Positions 50,902 through 59,393 of a stretch of 64,000 nt of DNA are shown here, piece after piece. The stretch's first letter is position 1, and the number at the start of each line of letters is the position of its first letter. The position numbers and the translations under genes are program-made. The notes below the pieces were generated by a model, which made no database searches, had not been told where the DNA came from, and saw only the letters and a list, made by a program, of their open reading frames with translations. This stretch comes from Arthrobacter cupressi (GTDB lineage Bacteria > Actinomycetota > Actinomycetes > Actinomycetales > Micrococcaceae), in contig NZ_FNEI01000002.1 of NCBI RefSeq assembly GCF_900099975.1, positions 62,001 through 126,000 on the forward strand. The letters run 5' to 3'.

Positions 50902-51953
50902 TACGCCACACCTCCCTTCGGGGCGGGCAGGGCAGGCTGCTGCTGGGTGATGCAGTGGATGCCGCCGCCGCGGGCCAGGATGGGCCGGGCGTCCACGGTG
51001 ACCACGCGGCGCCCCGGGTAGGCCTCGGCCAGGATCTCGGCGGCGAGGGCGTCGGCGCGTTCTTCGCCGTAGCCGCAGGCGATGACGCCGCCGTTGACCA
51101 CCAGGTGGTTGACGTAGCTCCAGTCCACGAAACCGTCCTCGTCGCGGAGGGTCTCCGGGGCGGGCAGCTGGACGATCTCAAAAGGCTTGCCCGCGGCGTC
51201 CGTCTGGGTTTCCAGGAAGGCGTGCAGGCTGCGGCTGACCTCGTAGTCCGGGTGCTCCGGGTTGCCCTGGGAGTGCAGCAGGATGCGCCCGGGGGCCGGC
51301 AGGGTGGCCACCATGTCGATGTGGCCGCGGGTGCCCATGTCCTCGTAGTCCCGGGTGAGGCCGCGCGGAACCCAGATGACCTTGGTTGCGCCGATGGTGC
51401 GGGCCAATTCGGCCTCCACCCGGGCCTTGTCCGCGTAGGGGTTCCGGCTCGGGTCGAGCTGCACGGTTTCGGTGACGAGCACGGTGCCTTCGCCGTCCAC
51501 GTGGATGGCGCCGCCTTCGTTGACCAGCAGGGAGCTCACCAGCTCGGAGCCGGACTGCTCGGCGACGAAGCGCGCCATGCCGGCGCTCTTTTCCCATTCG
51601 GCCCACTGCGGGGCGCCCCAGCCGTTGAAGACCCAGTCGACGGCGCCAAGCACGCCGGGGCGCTCGTCGTCGAGCACGAAGGTGGGTCCGACGTCGCGCA
51701 TCCAGAACTCGTCAAGGGGTGCCTGAAGCTGTTCGATGCCGCTGCCGAGCATGCGGGCGGCGCGTTCGCGCTCGCTGGGGTCCACCACCATGGTGACGGG
51801 TTCGAATTCGGCGACCGCGTGCGCGACGGCCGTCCAGGCAGCGTACGCTTCCTCGGCCGACGCGGCATCGTCGCCGAGCGTCAGGCCGGTGCGGGGGAAC
51901 GCCATCCAGGTGCGTTCGTGGGGTGCGGTTTCGGCCGGCATTTTCCAAGCCAT
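50901..51953 (-). CDS. Agmatine deiminase family protein
   Basis: 350 aa, five-bladed beta-propeller fold, converting agmatine to N-carbamoylputrescine and ammonia. The nucleophile is C334 in GGGIHCITQQQP. FWMRDVGPTFV, NEGGAIHVDGEG and GHIDMVATL carry the conserved Asp and His residues. AGGAG precedes the ATG at 51953; the open frame extends another 12 codons into a repeat-rich region. It is first in a two-gene operon with an amidase and lies opposite a TetR-type gene. Confidence 0.9.
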   Translation of the reverse strand: MAWKMPAETAPHERTWMAFPRTGLTLGDDAASAEEAYAAWTAVAHAVAEFEPVTMVVDPSERERAARMLGSGIEQLQAPLDEFWMRDVGPTFVLDDERPGVLGAVDWVFNGWGAPQWAEWEKSAGMARFVAEQSGSELVSSLLVNEGGAIHVDGEGTVLVTETVQLDPSRNPYADKARVEAELARTIGATKVIWVPRGLTRDYEDMGTRGHIDMVATLPAPGRILLHSQGNPEHPDYEVSRSLHAFLETQTDAAGKPFEIVQLPAPETLRDEDGFVDWSYVNHLVVNGGVIACGYGEERADALAAEILAEAYPGRRVVTVDARPILARGGGIHCITQQQPALPAPKGGVA

Positions 51954-52010
51954 GAAGACTCCTCTGTGCTGCAAGCTTCTCTGCTGCAAGCTCGTTGATT
52001 GCGAAGCTTG

Positions 52011-52026
52011 TTGATCATGCGATCAA
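52011..52026. promoter_or_regulatory. Palindromic operator between agmatine deiminase and TetR genes
   Basis: TTGATC-ATGC-GATCAA is a perfect inverted repeat (52011-52016 with 52021-52026). A degenerate copy of the left part (AAGCTCGTTGATT versus AAGCTTGTTGATC) lies just upstream. The central position between divergent starts makes it the likely target of the TetR protein. Confidence 0.65.
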
Positions 52027-52056
52027 TAATGCTGAAAAGTTACTTTAGACTGGTCT

Positions 52057-52707
52057 GTGATGTCAAGCACCACGCAGAAGCGCGCCACCCGGAAGTCCCC
52101 GGCCGAGCGCGCCGCCGAAATCACCGAAGCCGCCCGCGGAATCGCCCTGGAGCAGGGCCTCTCCGCCATCACGCTGCGCAATGTCGCCTCCCGGGTGGGG
52201 GTGGCATCGGGCCTCGTTGCGCACTACCAGCCGAACGTCGATGCCCTCGTGGCCGGGACGTTCACGGCGATCGTGGCGGCTGAAACCGAGGAGGTGGCGG
52301 GCATGCTCGCGGCCCTTCCGGGGCCGGTGGAGCGCCTGGCTTTCCTGCTCGGCACCCTCATGGACGGCAGCCGGCTCGACGTCACCGCCGTGTGGGTGGA
52401 GGCCTGGACCCTCGGCCGCCGGAACGAAGCCCTCGCCGGGTGCGTCCGCGAACAGATGGACGCCTGGCAGGCCGTGCTGCAGCGCGTGGTGGAGGACGGC
52501 GTGGCCGGCGGCCACTTTGACACCGGCGATCTTGAAGCAGGAGGCGCCGCCTCGCTCGCCTGGCAGATCCTGGGCATGATCGACGGCCTCACCGCCCAGT
52601 CCCTGGTGCGCTGGGGCGGGGTCAGCGACCGCGGCACGCACCTGGCCCGCGCCGTCGAAGGCATGGTGGGCGCCGTCCGGGGTTCGCTTCAGCCGTCAGC
52701 CGGCTGA
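52057..52707 (+). CDS. TetR-family regulator (BetI-like)
   Basis: 216 aa. The helix-turn-helix is RAAEITEAARGIALEQGLSA, then TLRNVASRVGVASGLVAHYQ; the C-terminal domain resembles the BetI/TetR_C_6 group. Start is GTG 52057 or ATG 52060. No ribosome site precedes either, and a TAGACT lies 5 bp upstream of the GTG, so a leaderless message is possible. It is divergent from the agmatine deiminase/amidase operon and is its likely repressor. Confidence 0.88.
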   Translation: MMSSTTQKRATRKSPAERAAEITEAARGIALEQGLSAITLRNVASRVGVASGLVAHYQPNVDALVAGTFTAIVAAETEEVAGMLAALPGPVERLAFLLGTLMDGSRLDVTAVWVEAWTLGRRNEALAGCVREQMDAWQAVLQRVVEDGVAGGHFDTGDLEAGGAASLAWQILGMIDGLTAQSLVRWGGVSDRGTHLARAVEGMVGAVRGSLQPSAG

Positions 52708-52726
52708 ACCAGCCCAACTATTGGGC

Positions 52727-52752
52727 ACCCGCCCCGCTTGGCAAGGCGGGTT
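52727..52752 (+). terminator. Terminator after the TetR gene
   Basis: ACCCGCC (52727-52733) pairs with GGCGGGT (52745-52751), followed by TT. It sits between convergent TetR and LacI genes. Confidence 0.55.
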
Positions 52753-52784
52753 TCCGGGCAGGGCGCGCCAAGAAATGGGCTGCT

Positions 52785-53771
52785 TCAGCCGGCCAGCTGC
52801 ACGCTCGCGCCGTCGAACCAGCGGTGCACCGGCCCGGCGCCGGGATCGCGGACGACGGCGTCCAGCAGCTCAATGGCCGCCGCACCGTACTCGCGGGGCG
52901 CGAGGTCGATGGCACTGATGAGCGGATTGCCGGTTTCCAGTGCCGCGGCGCCTGCGAAGGAGGCGATGTCCAGATCCTTGCCCACCGTGAGGCCGCGGCT
53001 TTCGAGGACGAGCTGGCTCTGCGCCGCATGCCCCTGCGCCCCGCAGACCAGCGCGTCGGCGTGTCCGGCATCCACGGCGGAGGCGACCGCGGAGACGAGG
53101 TCGCGCGGGGTGGCGTTGCCCTCCACCTCGTGGACCCGCGGCTCGATGCCGTGGCGCCGGCACCAATCCAGGTAGGTGTTGAGGGTGTCCACCGCCCAGG
53201 AGGAGGAAATCGCATCGTCGACGGCGAGCAGCGCCGGGCGCTTGCGGCCGCGGCTGAGCAGGTGGTCCAGGACCTGGAGCTGCAGCTCGGTGTGATGGGC
53301 TTCCAGGGTGCCGAGGACGCGCTCCTCGCCCGGCCCGGTGTAGCGTCCGACGGACACCGTGGGGATCCCGTCGTCGAGCAGGGCCGCCACCAGGGGTTCG
53401 CCGGGGGAGGGGTCGATTGCGATTACGCCGTCCACGTGGAAGGCCCGCTGCGGGGTGAGGCCGCGCGCGAAGAGGGTCACGTCATAGTCGGCGGCGGCCG
53501 CGCCCTCGGTGACCCCGAAGGCGAAGTCCATGTAGAAAGCCAGGCTGCGGGCGATGGGCGGGATGTACAGGCCGATGGTCCCCACCCGGCTGACCCGCAG
53601 GCTGCGCGCCGCACGGTTGGCCACGTAGCCCAGGCGGTCAGCCGTCTCGCGGATCAGGGCCCGTTTCTCCTCGGAGATCCTGCCGCTTCCGCCCAAGGCG
53701 CTGGAGACGGTGGTCTTCGAAAGCCCGAGCTCGCGCGCGATGTCCATGATGGTTGCCCGGGTTCTCGCCAT
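52785..53771 (-). CDS. LacI-family repressor
   Basis: 328 aa. The N-terminal helix-turn-helix is TIMDIARELGLSKTTVSSAL with the hinge helix RAARSLRVSR, and the periplasmic-binding-like ligand domain spans about 60-325. The ligand is not deducible from sequence. It is divergent from the sodium symporter/amidohydrolase operon, whose promoter carries a 24-bp palindrome, so it is the probable repressor of that operon. Confidence 0.92.
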   Translation of the reverse strand: MARTRATIMDIARELGLSKTTVSSALGGSGRISEEKRALIRETADRLGYVANRAARSLRVSRVGTIGLYIPPIARSLAFYMDFAFGVTEGAAAADYDVTLFARGLTPQRAFHVDGVIAIDPSPGEPLVAALLDDGIPTVSVGRYTGPGEERVLGTLEAHHTELQLQVLDHLLSRGRKRPALLAVDDAISSSWAVDTLNTYLDWCRRHGIEPRVHEVEGNATPRDLVSAVASAVDAGHADALVCGAQGHAAQSQLVLESRGLTVGKDLDIASFAGAAALETGNPLISAIDLAPREYGAAAIELLDAVVRDPGAGPVHRWFDGASVQLAG

Positions 53772-53841
53772 GCCCTCATCCTAAATGCGCCCGGCGCCGG
53801 ACGGCGGCCTCCAGCAGCCCGCCTGGTGTTTCCGCGGTCTC

Positions 53842-53897
53842 TTGACAACCGCGCTGTGACGTCCCACACTTTTATTTGCGGGAACGTTCCCGCAAAT
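53842..53897 (+). promoter_or_regulatory. LacI-controlled promoter with 24-bp perfect palindrome
   Basis: TTGACA (53842-53847), 17-bp spacer, weak -10 CACACT (53865-53870). The palindrome ATTTGCGGGAAC plus its reverse complement spans 53874-53897, centred between 53885 and 53886, covering the expected start point. Steric repression by the divergent LacI protein is the natural reading. Confidence 0.75.
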
Positions 53898-53975
53898 CCG
53901 CAAAAACACCCCAATCTCCAAAACCCAGACCCGCCCGCCTCCGGCCAACGACGCCCCGGAAGAATGGATTTCCCC

Positions 53976-54224
53976 ATGTCCCTGTCCGCCCCAGCTCCGG
54001 ACTACCTGAACCCGCCCGGCCGCAAGAGCACCCCGGAACGCCGGGCCCGCCTCCGTCGGGCGATCTTCGCCTTTGACGTGCTCATCCTGCTCGCCCCGCC
54101 CATGCATTGGTTCTTCAGCGGCGGCCAGTCCGCCTTCTGGTACTTCCTGGCGTCCAATGCCTTGGTGACCCTGTCCCTCTTCGCCCTCTGGAAGACCATC
54201 GGCACGGAAGAGGTGACGGCATGA
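53976..54224 (+). CDS. Small membrane subunit preceding a sodium:solute symporter
   Basis: 82 aa. There is a basic N-terminus (GRKSTPERRARLRR), then two helices (AIFAFDVLILLAPPMHWFF and FWYFLASNALVTLSLFALWK). Short two-helix proteins directly before SSS-family genes are recurrent (DUF3311/DUF4212-like) and behave as small subunits. Start 53976 (MSLSAPAP); 53964 is also in frame. Its TGA overlaps the ATG of the symporter. The subunit role is inferred from context. Confidence 0.7.
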   Translation: MSLSAPAPDYLNPPGRKSTPERRARLRRAIFAFDVLILLAPPMHWFFSGGQSAFWYFLASNALVTLSLFALWKTIGTEEVTA

Positions 54225-55726
54225 ACATGGCCATCGGCTACGGCGCCATCCTCGCCTTCACCGTGCTCGTGGTCGTGGTCATGAACCGCGCCCGCCGTGG
54301 CGACGCCACCATGAGCGACTACGCCACCGGCGGTCGTTCCTTCAGCTCCTGGTTCGGCACCATGGCCTTCCTCAACACTTGGCTGGCCGGTACTGTGTTC
54401 GTGGCCTTCGCCGGGCTGACCGCCAGCGGGGGAGTGATCGGCATGTACTCGCTGTCCTACTCGCTGCTCAGCGTGGTGCTGATGTTCTTCCTCGGCACCC
54501 CTGTGAACAAGTGGGGCCGCACCCACGACCTCCGCACCCAGGCAGACCTGCTCGGCCTGCGCTACAACTCCCGCTCCGTGCGCGTCATCGCCGCAATCAT
54601 CGGCGTGCTGGCCTCCGTTCCCTGGGTGGTGCTCGGCATGCAGTCCCTGGGCCTGGTGTTCTCCACGCTCTCCTTCGGGCAGGTCTCCCCGTACCTGGCC
54701 GTGGTGATCGGCGTGCTGTTCATCGCCGCCCGGCAGATCTGGACCGTCAAGCTGGGCACCCGCGGCCTGATTATCAGCGACATGGTGCAGGGCCTCTTCG
54801 CCTACGGCATCGGCTTCCTGGTGATCGTGGGCATGCTGGTGTGGCTGATCAACAACGGCCACGGCTTCGGCGCCATGGCCCCTGCCCTGCTCGAACTGCC
54901 CGGCCCCGGCAGCCCCGCCGGACCGCTCTACGTGTTCTCCCTGATCTTCACCGGCATGATGGGCGCCTGGTGCTGGCCCGACTTGTTCGTGCGCATGTTC
55001 AGCGTGCGCACCCCGCGCACCGTGCAGAAGTCCGCGGTGCAGGCCGCTCCGCTGATGTTCATCTTCTCCGCCGCGCTCACCACCGTGTCCCTGCTCGCCT
55101 CCAGCGTCCCCGGCGTCTCCGAGGCGCCGGATACGGTCTGGTTCATCATGGCCGGCATCGGCGGTGCGGGCCTGGTGGCCGTGGCCGGGGTGTGCGTGGT
55201 GGCCGCGACCATGGGCAACGTGGGCGCCAACCTCCAGGCCCTCGGCACCCAGATCGCCAACGACATCGTCGGCGCCCGCAGCCACCACCGGGTGGAATCC
55301 GCCAAGGGCGCCAAGATCGCCGTCGCCGCCGTCACCCTGGTCTCCGCGGCCGTGGCACTGTTCACGGCCCACCAGGTGTCCGGCCTGATCGCCATCGCCT
55401 TCGTGTCCTACCAGGCCATCTGCCAGCTGGCCCCGACCCTGCTCCTGGGCATCTTCTGGCGCCGGGGCACAGCCGCCGCGGCCAACGCGGCCATGGTCTC
55501 CGGCATCCTGGTGGCCGCGGTCCTGGAAATCATGTACCCCAGCCCGCTGTCCATCCCGTGGCTCGGAGGGCTCACCTCCGGCGTGGCCGGGTTGATCGTG
55601 AACCTCGCCGTGTACCTGGCGGTCTCGCTCCTGAAACCGGCGACGGCGGCAGAACAGCACCGCGTGGACGCTCTCTTCGATGACCTCAAGACCAAGACGC
55701 CCGTCAGCCAAGGAGCACCCTCGTGA
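54221..55726 (+). CDS. Sodium:solute symporter (SSS family)
   Basis: 501 aa, about thirteen helices. YATGGRSFSSWFGTMAFLNT near the N-terminus and QADLLGLRYNSRSVRVIAAI are typical of SSS transporters. Substrates in the family include sugars, amino acids, nucleosides and carboxylates. It is coupled at both ends to its neighbours (ATGA with the small subunit, GTGA with the amidohydrolase), so import and hydrolysis are linked under the LacI repressor. Confidence 0.9.
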   Translation: MNMAIGYGAILAFTVLVVVVMNRARRGDATMSDYATGGRSFSSWFGTMAFLNTWLAGTVFVAFAGLTASGGVIGMYSLSYSLLSVVLMFFLGTPVNKWGRTHDLRTQADLLGLRYNSRSVRVIAAIIGVLASVPWVVLGMQSLGLVFSTLSFGQVSPYLAVVIGVLFIAARQIWTVKLGTRGLIISDMVQGLFAYGIGFLVIVGMLVWLINNGHGFGAMAPALLELPGPGSPAGPLYVFSLIFTGMMGAWCWPDLFVRMFSVRTPRTVQKSAVQAAPLMFIFSAALTTVSLLASSVPGVSEAPDTVWFIMAGIGGAGLVAVAGVCVVAATMGNVGANLQALGTQIANDIVGARSHHRVESAKGAKIAVAAVTLVSAAVALFTAHQVSGLIAIAFVSYQAICQLAPTLLLGIFWRRGTAAAANAAMVSGILVAAVLEIMYPSPLSIPWLGGLTSGVAGLIVNLAVYLAVSLLKPATAAEQHRVDALFDDLKTKTPVSQGAPS

Positions 55727-57342
55727 CGACACCGGCGGACACCCTGATCCTCGCCGCCCGCATCCACACCCTCGACCCCGAAACGTTTGACCCGGCAGCG
55801 CCGGCGGCCACCGCCGTCGCCGTCAAGGACGGCCGGATCGCCGCCGTCGGGAGTCCCGCCGACCTGGAGGCGTACCGCGGCCCGGACACCACAGTGCTGG
55901 ACTACGGGGACGCCACGATCGTGCCCGGCCTCAACGACAGCCACACCCACGTGGTCTTCGGCCTTGAACTGGCCCGCGGCGCGCAGCTGACGGACCTCGG
56001 TTTCGCCGAGGTGCAACGGATCGTGGGAGGGGCCGCGCGCACCACCGGGCCCGGCGAGTGGGTGACCGGCTGGGGATTGGACCCCAACCTGTTCACGGAT
56101 ACCGGCTTCAACGGCCGCCTGTTCGACGACGCCACCGGCCAGGTGCCGATGTTCCTGCGGATGCGGGACGGCCACTCGGCCGTGGTCAACTCCGCGGCGC
56201 TCGCCGCCGCCGGGATCACCGGGCCGGTGGACTTCCCGGACGAGTCCGCGGTGGGCGTCGACGGCGACGGCCGGCCCACCGGGTACCTCGTCGAGTTCAG
56301 CGCCATGGACCTGGCCACGAAAGTCATGCCGCAGGAGGACCTGGCCGGCCGTGCCCGAAGGCTCGGCGAACTGCTCAAGGCGATGGCCGCCGTCGGGATC
56401 ACCTCCACGCACGTGATGGACTTCGTGGACGGGTCCGCTGAACTGCTCACCCGGCTGGAGGCCGACGGCGAGCTGCCGCTGCGGCTGCGCTTCTCGCCCA
56501 TGGCCAACGCCGGGGCATCGCTGGCCGAGCTCGAGGACATCGCGGCGTTGCAGGGCACCGGCGGGCGGCGCTGGGTGGTGGAGGGCGTGAAGTTCTTCAT
56601 TGACGGCACCATCGACAACGGCTCCGCCTGGCTGGAACACCCGGACGTCTACGGCGAGAACACGGAGTCCGTGTGGACGGACCCGGCGGATTTCCAGAAG
56701 GCGCTGCGCTTCTTCGTGGAGCGCGGCATCCCTACTGCCACCCACGCCATCGGGGACCAGGGCGTGCGCTACGTGCTGGAAGCCCTCGAGGCCGCAGGCG
56801 AGGCCCGGAAGCTCGCGGCGCACCGGATCGAGCACATCGAGACCATCCCGGACGAACTGGTGGAACGCTTCGCCGAGCTCGGGGTGGCGGCCAGCATGCA
56901 GCCCATCCACGGCACCCACCACACGAAGGCGGACCGCAGCGACAACTGGTCGGTGCGGCTCGGCGAGGAGCGTGCTGCCCGCGGCTGGCGCTGCCGGGAC
57001 CTGCGCGAGGCCGGGGTCACCGTGGCGCTCGGTTCGGACTGGCCCATCACGCCCTACGACCCGCGCGCCATGATGGCCGATTCCATCCTGCGCCGCCCCG
57101 TGGAGCGTCCGGGCACCGCCCCCGTGCAGCCTGAACAGGCGCTCACTCCCCTCATGGCATTGGAGGGCTACACCACCCACGCGGCCGCGGCGGCCGGGCT
57201 CAGCGCGGTGGCCGGGTCCATCACGGTGGGCAAGCGGGCCGACTTCACGGTCTTCGCCCGCGACCCCCTGGCCGTGGGTCCGGAGGAGCTGGCCCGCACC
57301 GCGGTGGTGGCGACACTCCTGGACGGGGTGCCGGTGGGCTGA
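55723..57342 (+). CDS. Amidohydrolase 3 (YtcJ-like) family protein
   Basis: 539 aa, composite beta-sandwich plus TIM barrel. The metal motif is NDSHTHV (about residues 67-73); further ligands appear in TATHAIGDQ, HRIEHIE and GSDWPITP. YtcJ-type enzymes hydrolyse N-formyl and N-acyl compounds and imidazolidinones among others; the reaction here is unknown. GTG start at 55723 overlaps the symporter stop. It is last in the LacI-controlled operon. Confidence 0.87.
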   Translation: MTTPADTLILAARIHTLDPETFDPAAPAATAVAVKDGRIAAVGSPADLEAYRGPDTTVLDYGDATIVPGLNDSHTHVVFGLELARGAQLTDLGFAEVQRIVGGAARTTGPGEWVTGWGLDPNLFTDTGFNGRLFDDATGQVPMFLRMRDGHSAVVNSAALAAAGITGPVDFPDESAVGVDGDGRPTGYLVEFSAMDLATKVMPQEDLAGRARRLGELLKAMAAVGITSTHVMDFVDGSAELLTRLEADGELPLRLRFSPMANAGASLAELEDIAALQGTGGRRWVVEGVKFFIDGTIDNGSAWLEHPDVYGENTESVWTDPADFQKALRFFVERGIPTATHAIGDQGVRYVLEALEAAGEARKLAAHRIEHIETIPDELVERFAELGVAASMQPIHGTHHTKADRSDNWSVRLGEERAARGWRCRDLREAGVTVALGSDWPITPYDPRAMMADSILRRPVERPGTAPVQPEQALTPLMALEGYTTHAAAAAGLSAVAGSITVGKRADFTVFARDPLAVGPEELARTAVVATLLDGVPVG

Positions 57343-57365
57343 CGGCAGCGTGCCATCATGGCCCC

Positions 57366-57698
57366 ATGACCTTTGCGAATGTGGGAACCCTGGGAACCAA
57401 GGCCGGCCAACGTGACGCGCTCGTGGAAATCCTGCTCCGGCCCAAGCCTGAGCTGCGGGATGTCGGGTGCCTGCTGTACGAGGTAGGAATCAACGAGGAC
57501 GTCCCGGATACCGTGTTTGTCTGCGAGCTCTGGGAGTCCGCCGAAGCGCACCAGGACTCCCTGAAACTGGAGGGCGTCCAGGCCGCGATCAGCGAGGCGG
57601 CGCCGCTGCTCTCCGGAGACAACGGCGGCCACCGCTTTACCGTGCTGGGCTCGCCGCTCCGCACGGACGGCACGCGCCAGTCGCGGCATTCTCTCTAG
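57366..57698 (+). CDS. Antibiotic-biosynthesis-monooxygenase (ABM) fold protein
   Basis: 110 aa, a dimeric ferredoxin-like fold: VGTLGTKAGQRDALVEILLR, LLYEVGINEDVPDTVFVCEL, WESAEAHQDSLKLEGVQAAI. These are the core beta-alpha-beta strands of the ABM domain, including the usual W-E-S. Members act as cofactor-free monooxygenases or simply bind small molecules. It lies 23 bp after the amidohydrolase and may share its transcript, which ends at the terminator 57713-57751. Confidence 0.8.
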   Translation: MTFANVGTLGTKAGQRDALVEILLRPKPELRDVGCLLYEVGINEDVPDTVFVCELWESAEAHQDSLKLEGVQAAISEAAPLLSGDNGGHRFTVLGSPLRTDGTRQSRHSL

Positions 57699-57712
57699 CA
57701 TCACACAACTGA

Positions 57713-57751
57713 AGAGAACGACGGCGGGCCCCTCCCGCCGTCGTTCTCTTT
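57713..57751 (+). terminator. Strong Rho-independent terminator
   Basis: 17-bp perfect stem (57713-57729 with 57735-57751), 5-nt loop CCCCT, ending in TTTT. It closes the LacI-controlled operon and the ABM gene. Confidence 0.88.
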
Positions 57752-57811
57752 TCGTCAGGTTCCGGTTCAGACCGTCCGTACCCGCCGTGGGCCGGCTGGT
57801 CGCGGTTCTGG

Positions 57812-59098
57812 CTAGTCGCGGGCCGGAGTAGCAGCCGGGGCCGCGTGCAGCACCGAGTGGAAGTGGCTTCGGGACATTTCGCCGAACTCGTAGGCCGTCT
57901 CGGCGTGTTCGGAGAGGTCCACGCCGACGGTCTCGGCCTCGTGGCTGACGCGGAAGCCGAGGGTCTTGTTGATGGCCAGGCCGATGGCCGCGGTCATGCC
58001 CACCGAGACCACCAGGGTGATCACCACTGCGGTGGTCTGTGCGATCAGCTGCTGGAGGCCGCCGCCGTAGAAGAGGCCGCCGCCCACGCCGTCCACGGGC
58101 AGGGCGATGAAGCCAAGGGCGAGGGTACCGATCAGGCCGGCGCCCAGGTGAACGCCCACCACGTCGAGGGAGTCATCGAAGCCGAACTTGTATTTCAGGT
58201 CCACGAACACGGCGCAGGCCGCACCCGCCACCAAGCCGAGACCCAGGGCGGCGGCCGGGCTGATGTTGGCGCAGGACGGGGTGATGGCCACCAGGCCGGC
58301 AACGACGCCGGACGCGGCACCCAGGGAGGTGGGGTGGCCGTGGCGGACCTTCTCAGTGACCAGCCAGCCGATCATCGCGGCGGCCGGTGCCAGCATGGTG
58401 TTGACCCAGATCAGGCCTGCCTGCTCGGCGGTGGTGGCGGCGCCGCCGTTGAAGCCGAACCAGCCGAACCACAGCAGGGCCGCGCCGAGCATGATGAAGG
58501 GGATGTTGTGCGGGCGGTGGTTGGGGTCCTTGCCGAAGCCGTGGCGCTTGCCCAGGATCAGGGCCAGGACGAATGCCGCGGCACCCGAGCTGATCTCCAC
58601 GACCGTGCCGCCGGCGAAGTCGATGACCTGGCCGAACACCTGGGTGAGTGCGCCGCCGGCACTCATCAGCCCGCCGCCCCACACCATGTAGGCGAGCGGG
58701 CAGTAGACCAGGGTGACCCACACCGGAACGAAGACCGCCCAGGAGCTGAACTTGGCACGGTCCGCGATCGCGCCGCTGATCAGGGCGACGGTGATGATCG
58801 CGAAGGTGGCGCTGTAGCCCACCTTGATGAGGTCGGGGGAGTCGATGAGGTTGCTCAGGCCGAAGTGGGCGAAAGGGTTGCCGAACAGGCCGAGGAAGCC
58901 CTCGCCGCCAATCATCGAATAGCCCCAAAGCGCCCAGATCGCGCCGACGATCGCGGCCGAGAGGAAACTCATCATGATCATGTTCAGGGAGGACTTGGCA
59001 CGCGTCATGCCGCCGTAGAAGAGGCCAAGTGCCGGGGTCATCATGAGAGTGAGGGCTGCCGCCACCATCATCCAAATCTGTTCCGCAGTGATGTGCAC
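57812..59098 (-). CDS. amt: Ammonium transporter
   Basis: 428 aa, eleven helices with an outside N-terminus. MTPALGLFYGGMTRAKSSLN and the DFAGGTVVEISSGAAAFVLA signature are diagnostic of Amt/Mep/Rh channels. The pore histidine pair is represented by LDVVGVHLGAGL and the first histidine segment; SHFHSVLH at the tail is cytoplasmic. It conducts ammonium into the cell. Usually amt is followed by glnK; here nothing suitable follows on the same strand within 57.8 kb, so this is a lone amt. Confidence 0.93.
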   Translation of the reverse strand: MHITAEQIWMMVAAALTLMMTPALGLFYGGMTRAKSSLNMIMMSFLSAAIVGAIWALWGYSMIGGEGFLGLFGNPFAHFGLSNLIDSPDLIKVGYSATFAIITVALISGAIADRAKFSSWAVFVPVWVTLVYCPLAYMVWGGGLMSAGGALTQVFGQVIDFAGGTVVEISSGAAAFVLALILGKRHGFGKDPNHRPHNIPFIMLGAALLWFGWFGFNGGAATTAEQAGLIWVNTMLAPAAAMIGWLVTEKVRHGHPTSLGAASGVVAGLVAITPSCANISPAAALGLGLVAGAACAVFVDLKYKFGFDDSLDVVGVHLGAGLIGTLALGFIALPVDGVGGGLFYGGGLQQLIAQTTAVVITLVVSVGMTAAIGLAINKTLGFRVSHEAETVGVDLSEHAETAYEFGEMSRSHFHSVLHAAPAATPARD

Positions 59099-59182
59099 GT
59101 GCGTGTCCCTTCTCCGTCAGAAGTCCGTCCCGGGGAGGCTGCTGCTCCCGTTTGTTCCCCGGATCAATGGTTCAGGGCTCGT

Positions 59183-59273
59183 GTTTCAGGAAATGTTGGA
59201 AAAAATTGCGGCCAAGTTACAGAATTCCGGGTTAGGTGAAGACCGCGTGTCGGCGATGTTTCAGCCATGTTTC
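59183..59273. promoter_or_regulatory. GAAAC half-sites upstream of amt, possible nitrogen-regulator box
   Basis: On the amt strand two GAAAC copies are separated by 6 bp (complement of 59258-59273) and a third lies at 59183-59187. GlnR boxes of actinobacteria use GTnAC and GaAAC half-sites with a 6-bp gap; the match here is only to the second half-site type. The rest of the 295-bp gap holds no gene. Confidence 0.3.
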
Positions 59274-59393
59274 AGCGTCCGTTTTCGCCGTGCTCCAGCG
59301 GCCCGCATGGTGTGACGTTTCCTCTGTGTAAACCCCGGCTCACCGGCCCTGCCGCCTCTGGCGCAGCGTCCGGGACGGGAGCAAACTTGCTGT

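Noticed and set aside
54002-55732. 576-residue minus-strand ORF opposite the sodium symporter
   Set aside because: It is His/Gly/Ala/Asp-rich low-complexity sequence, the usual antisense image of a GC-rich membrane protein.
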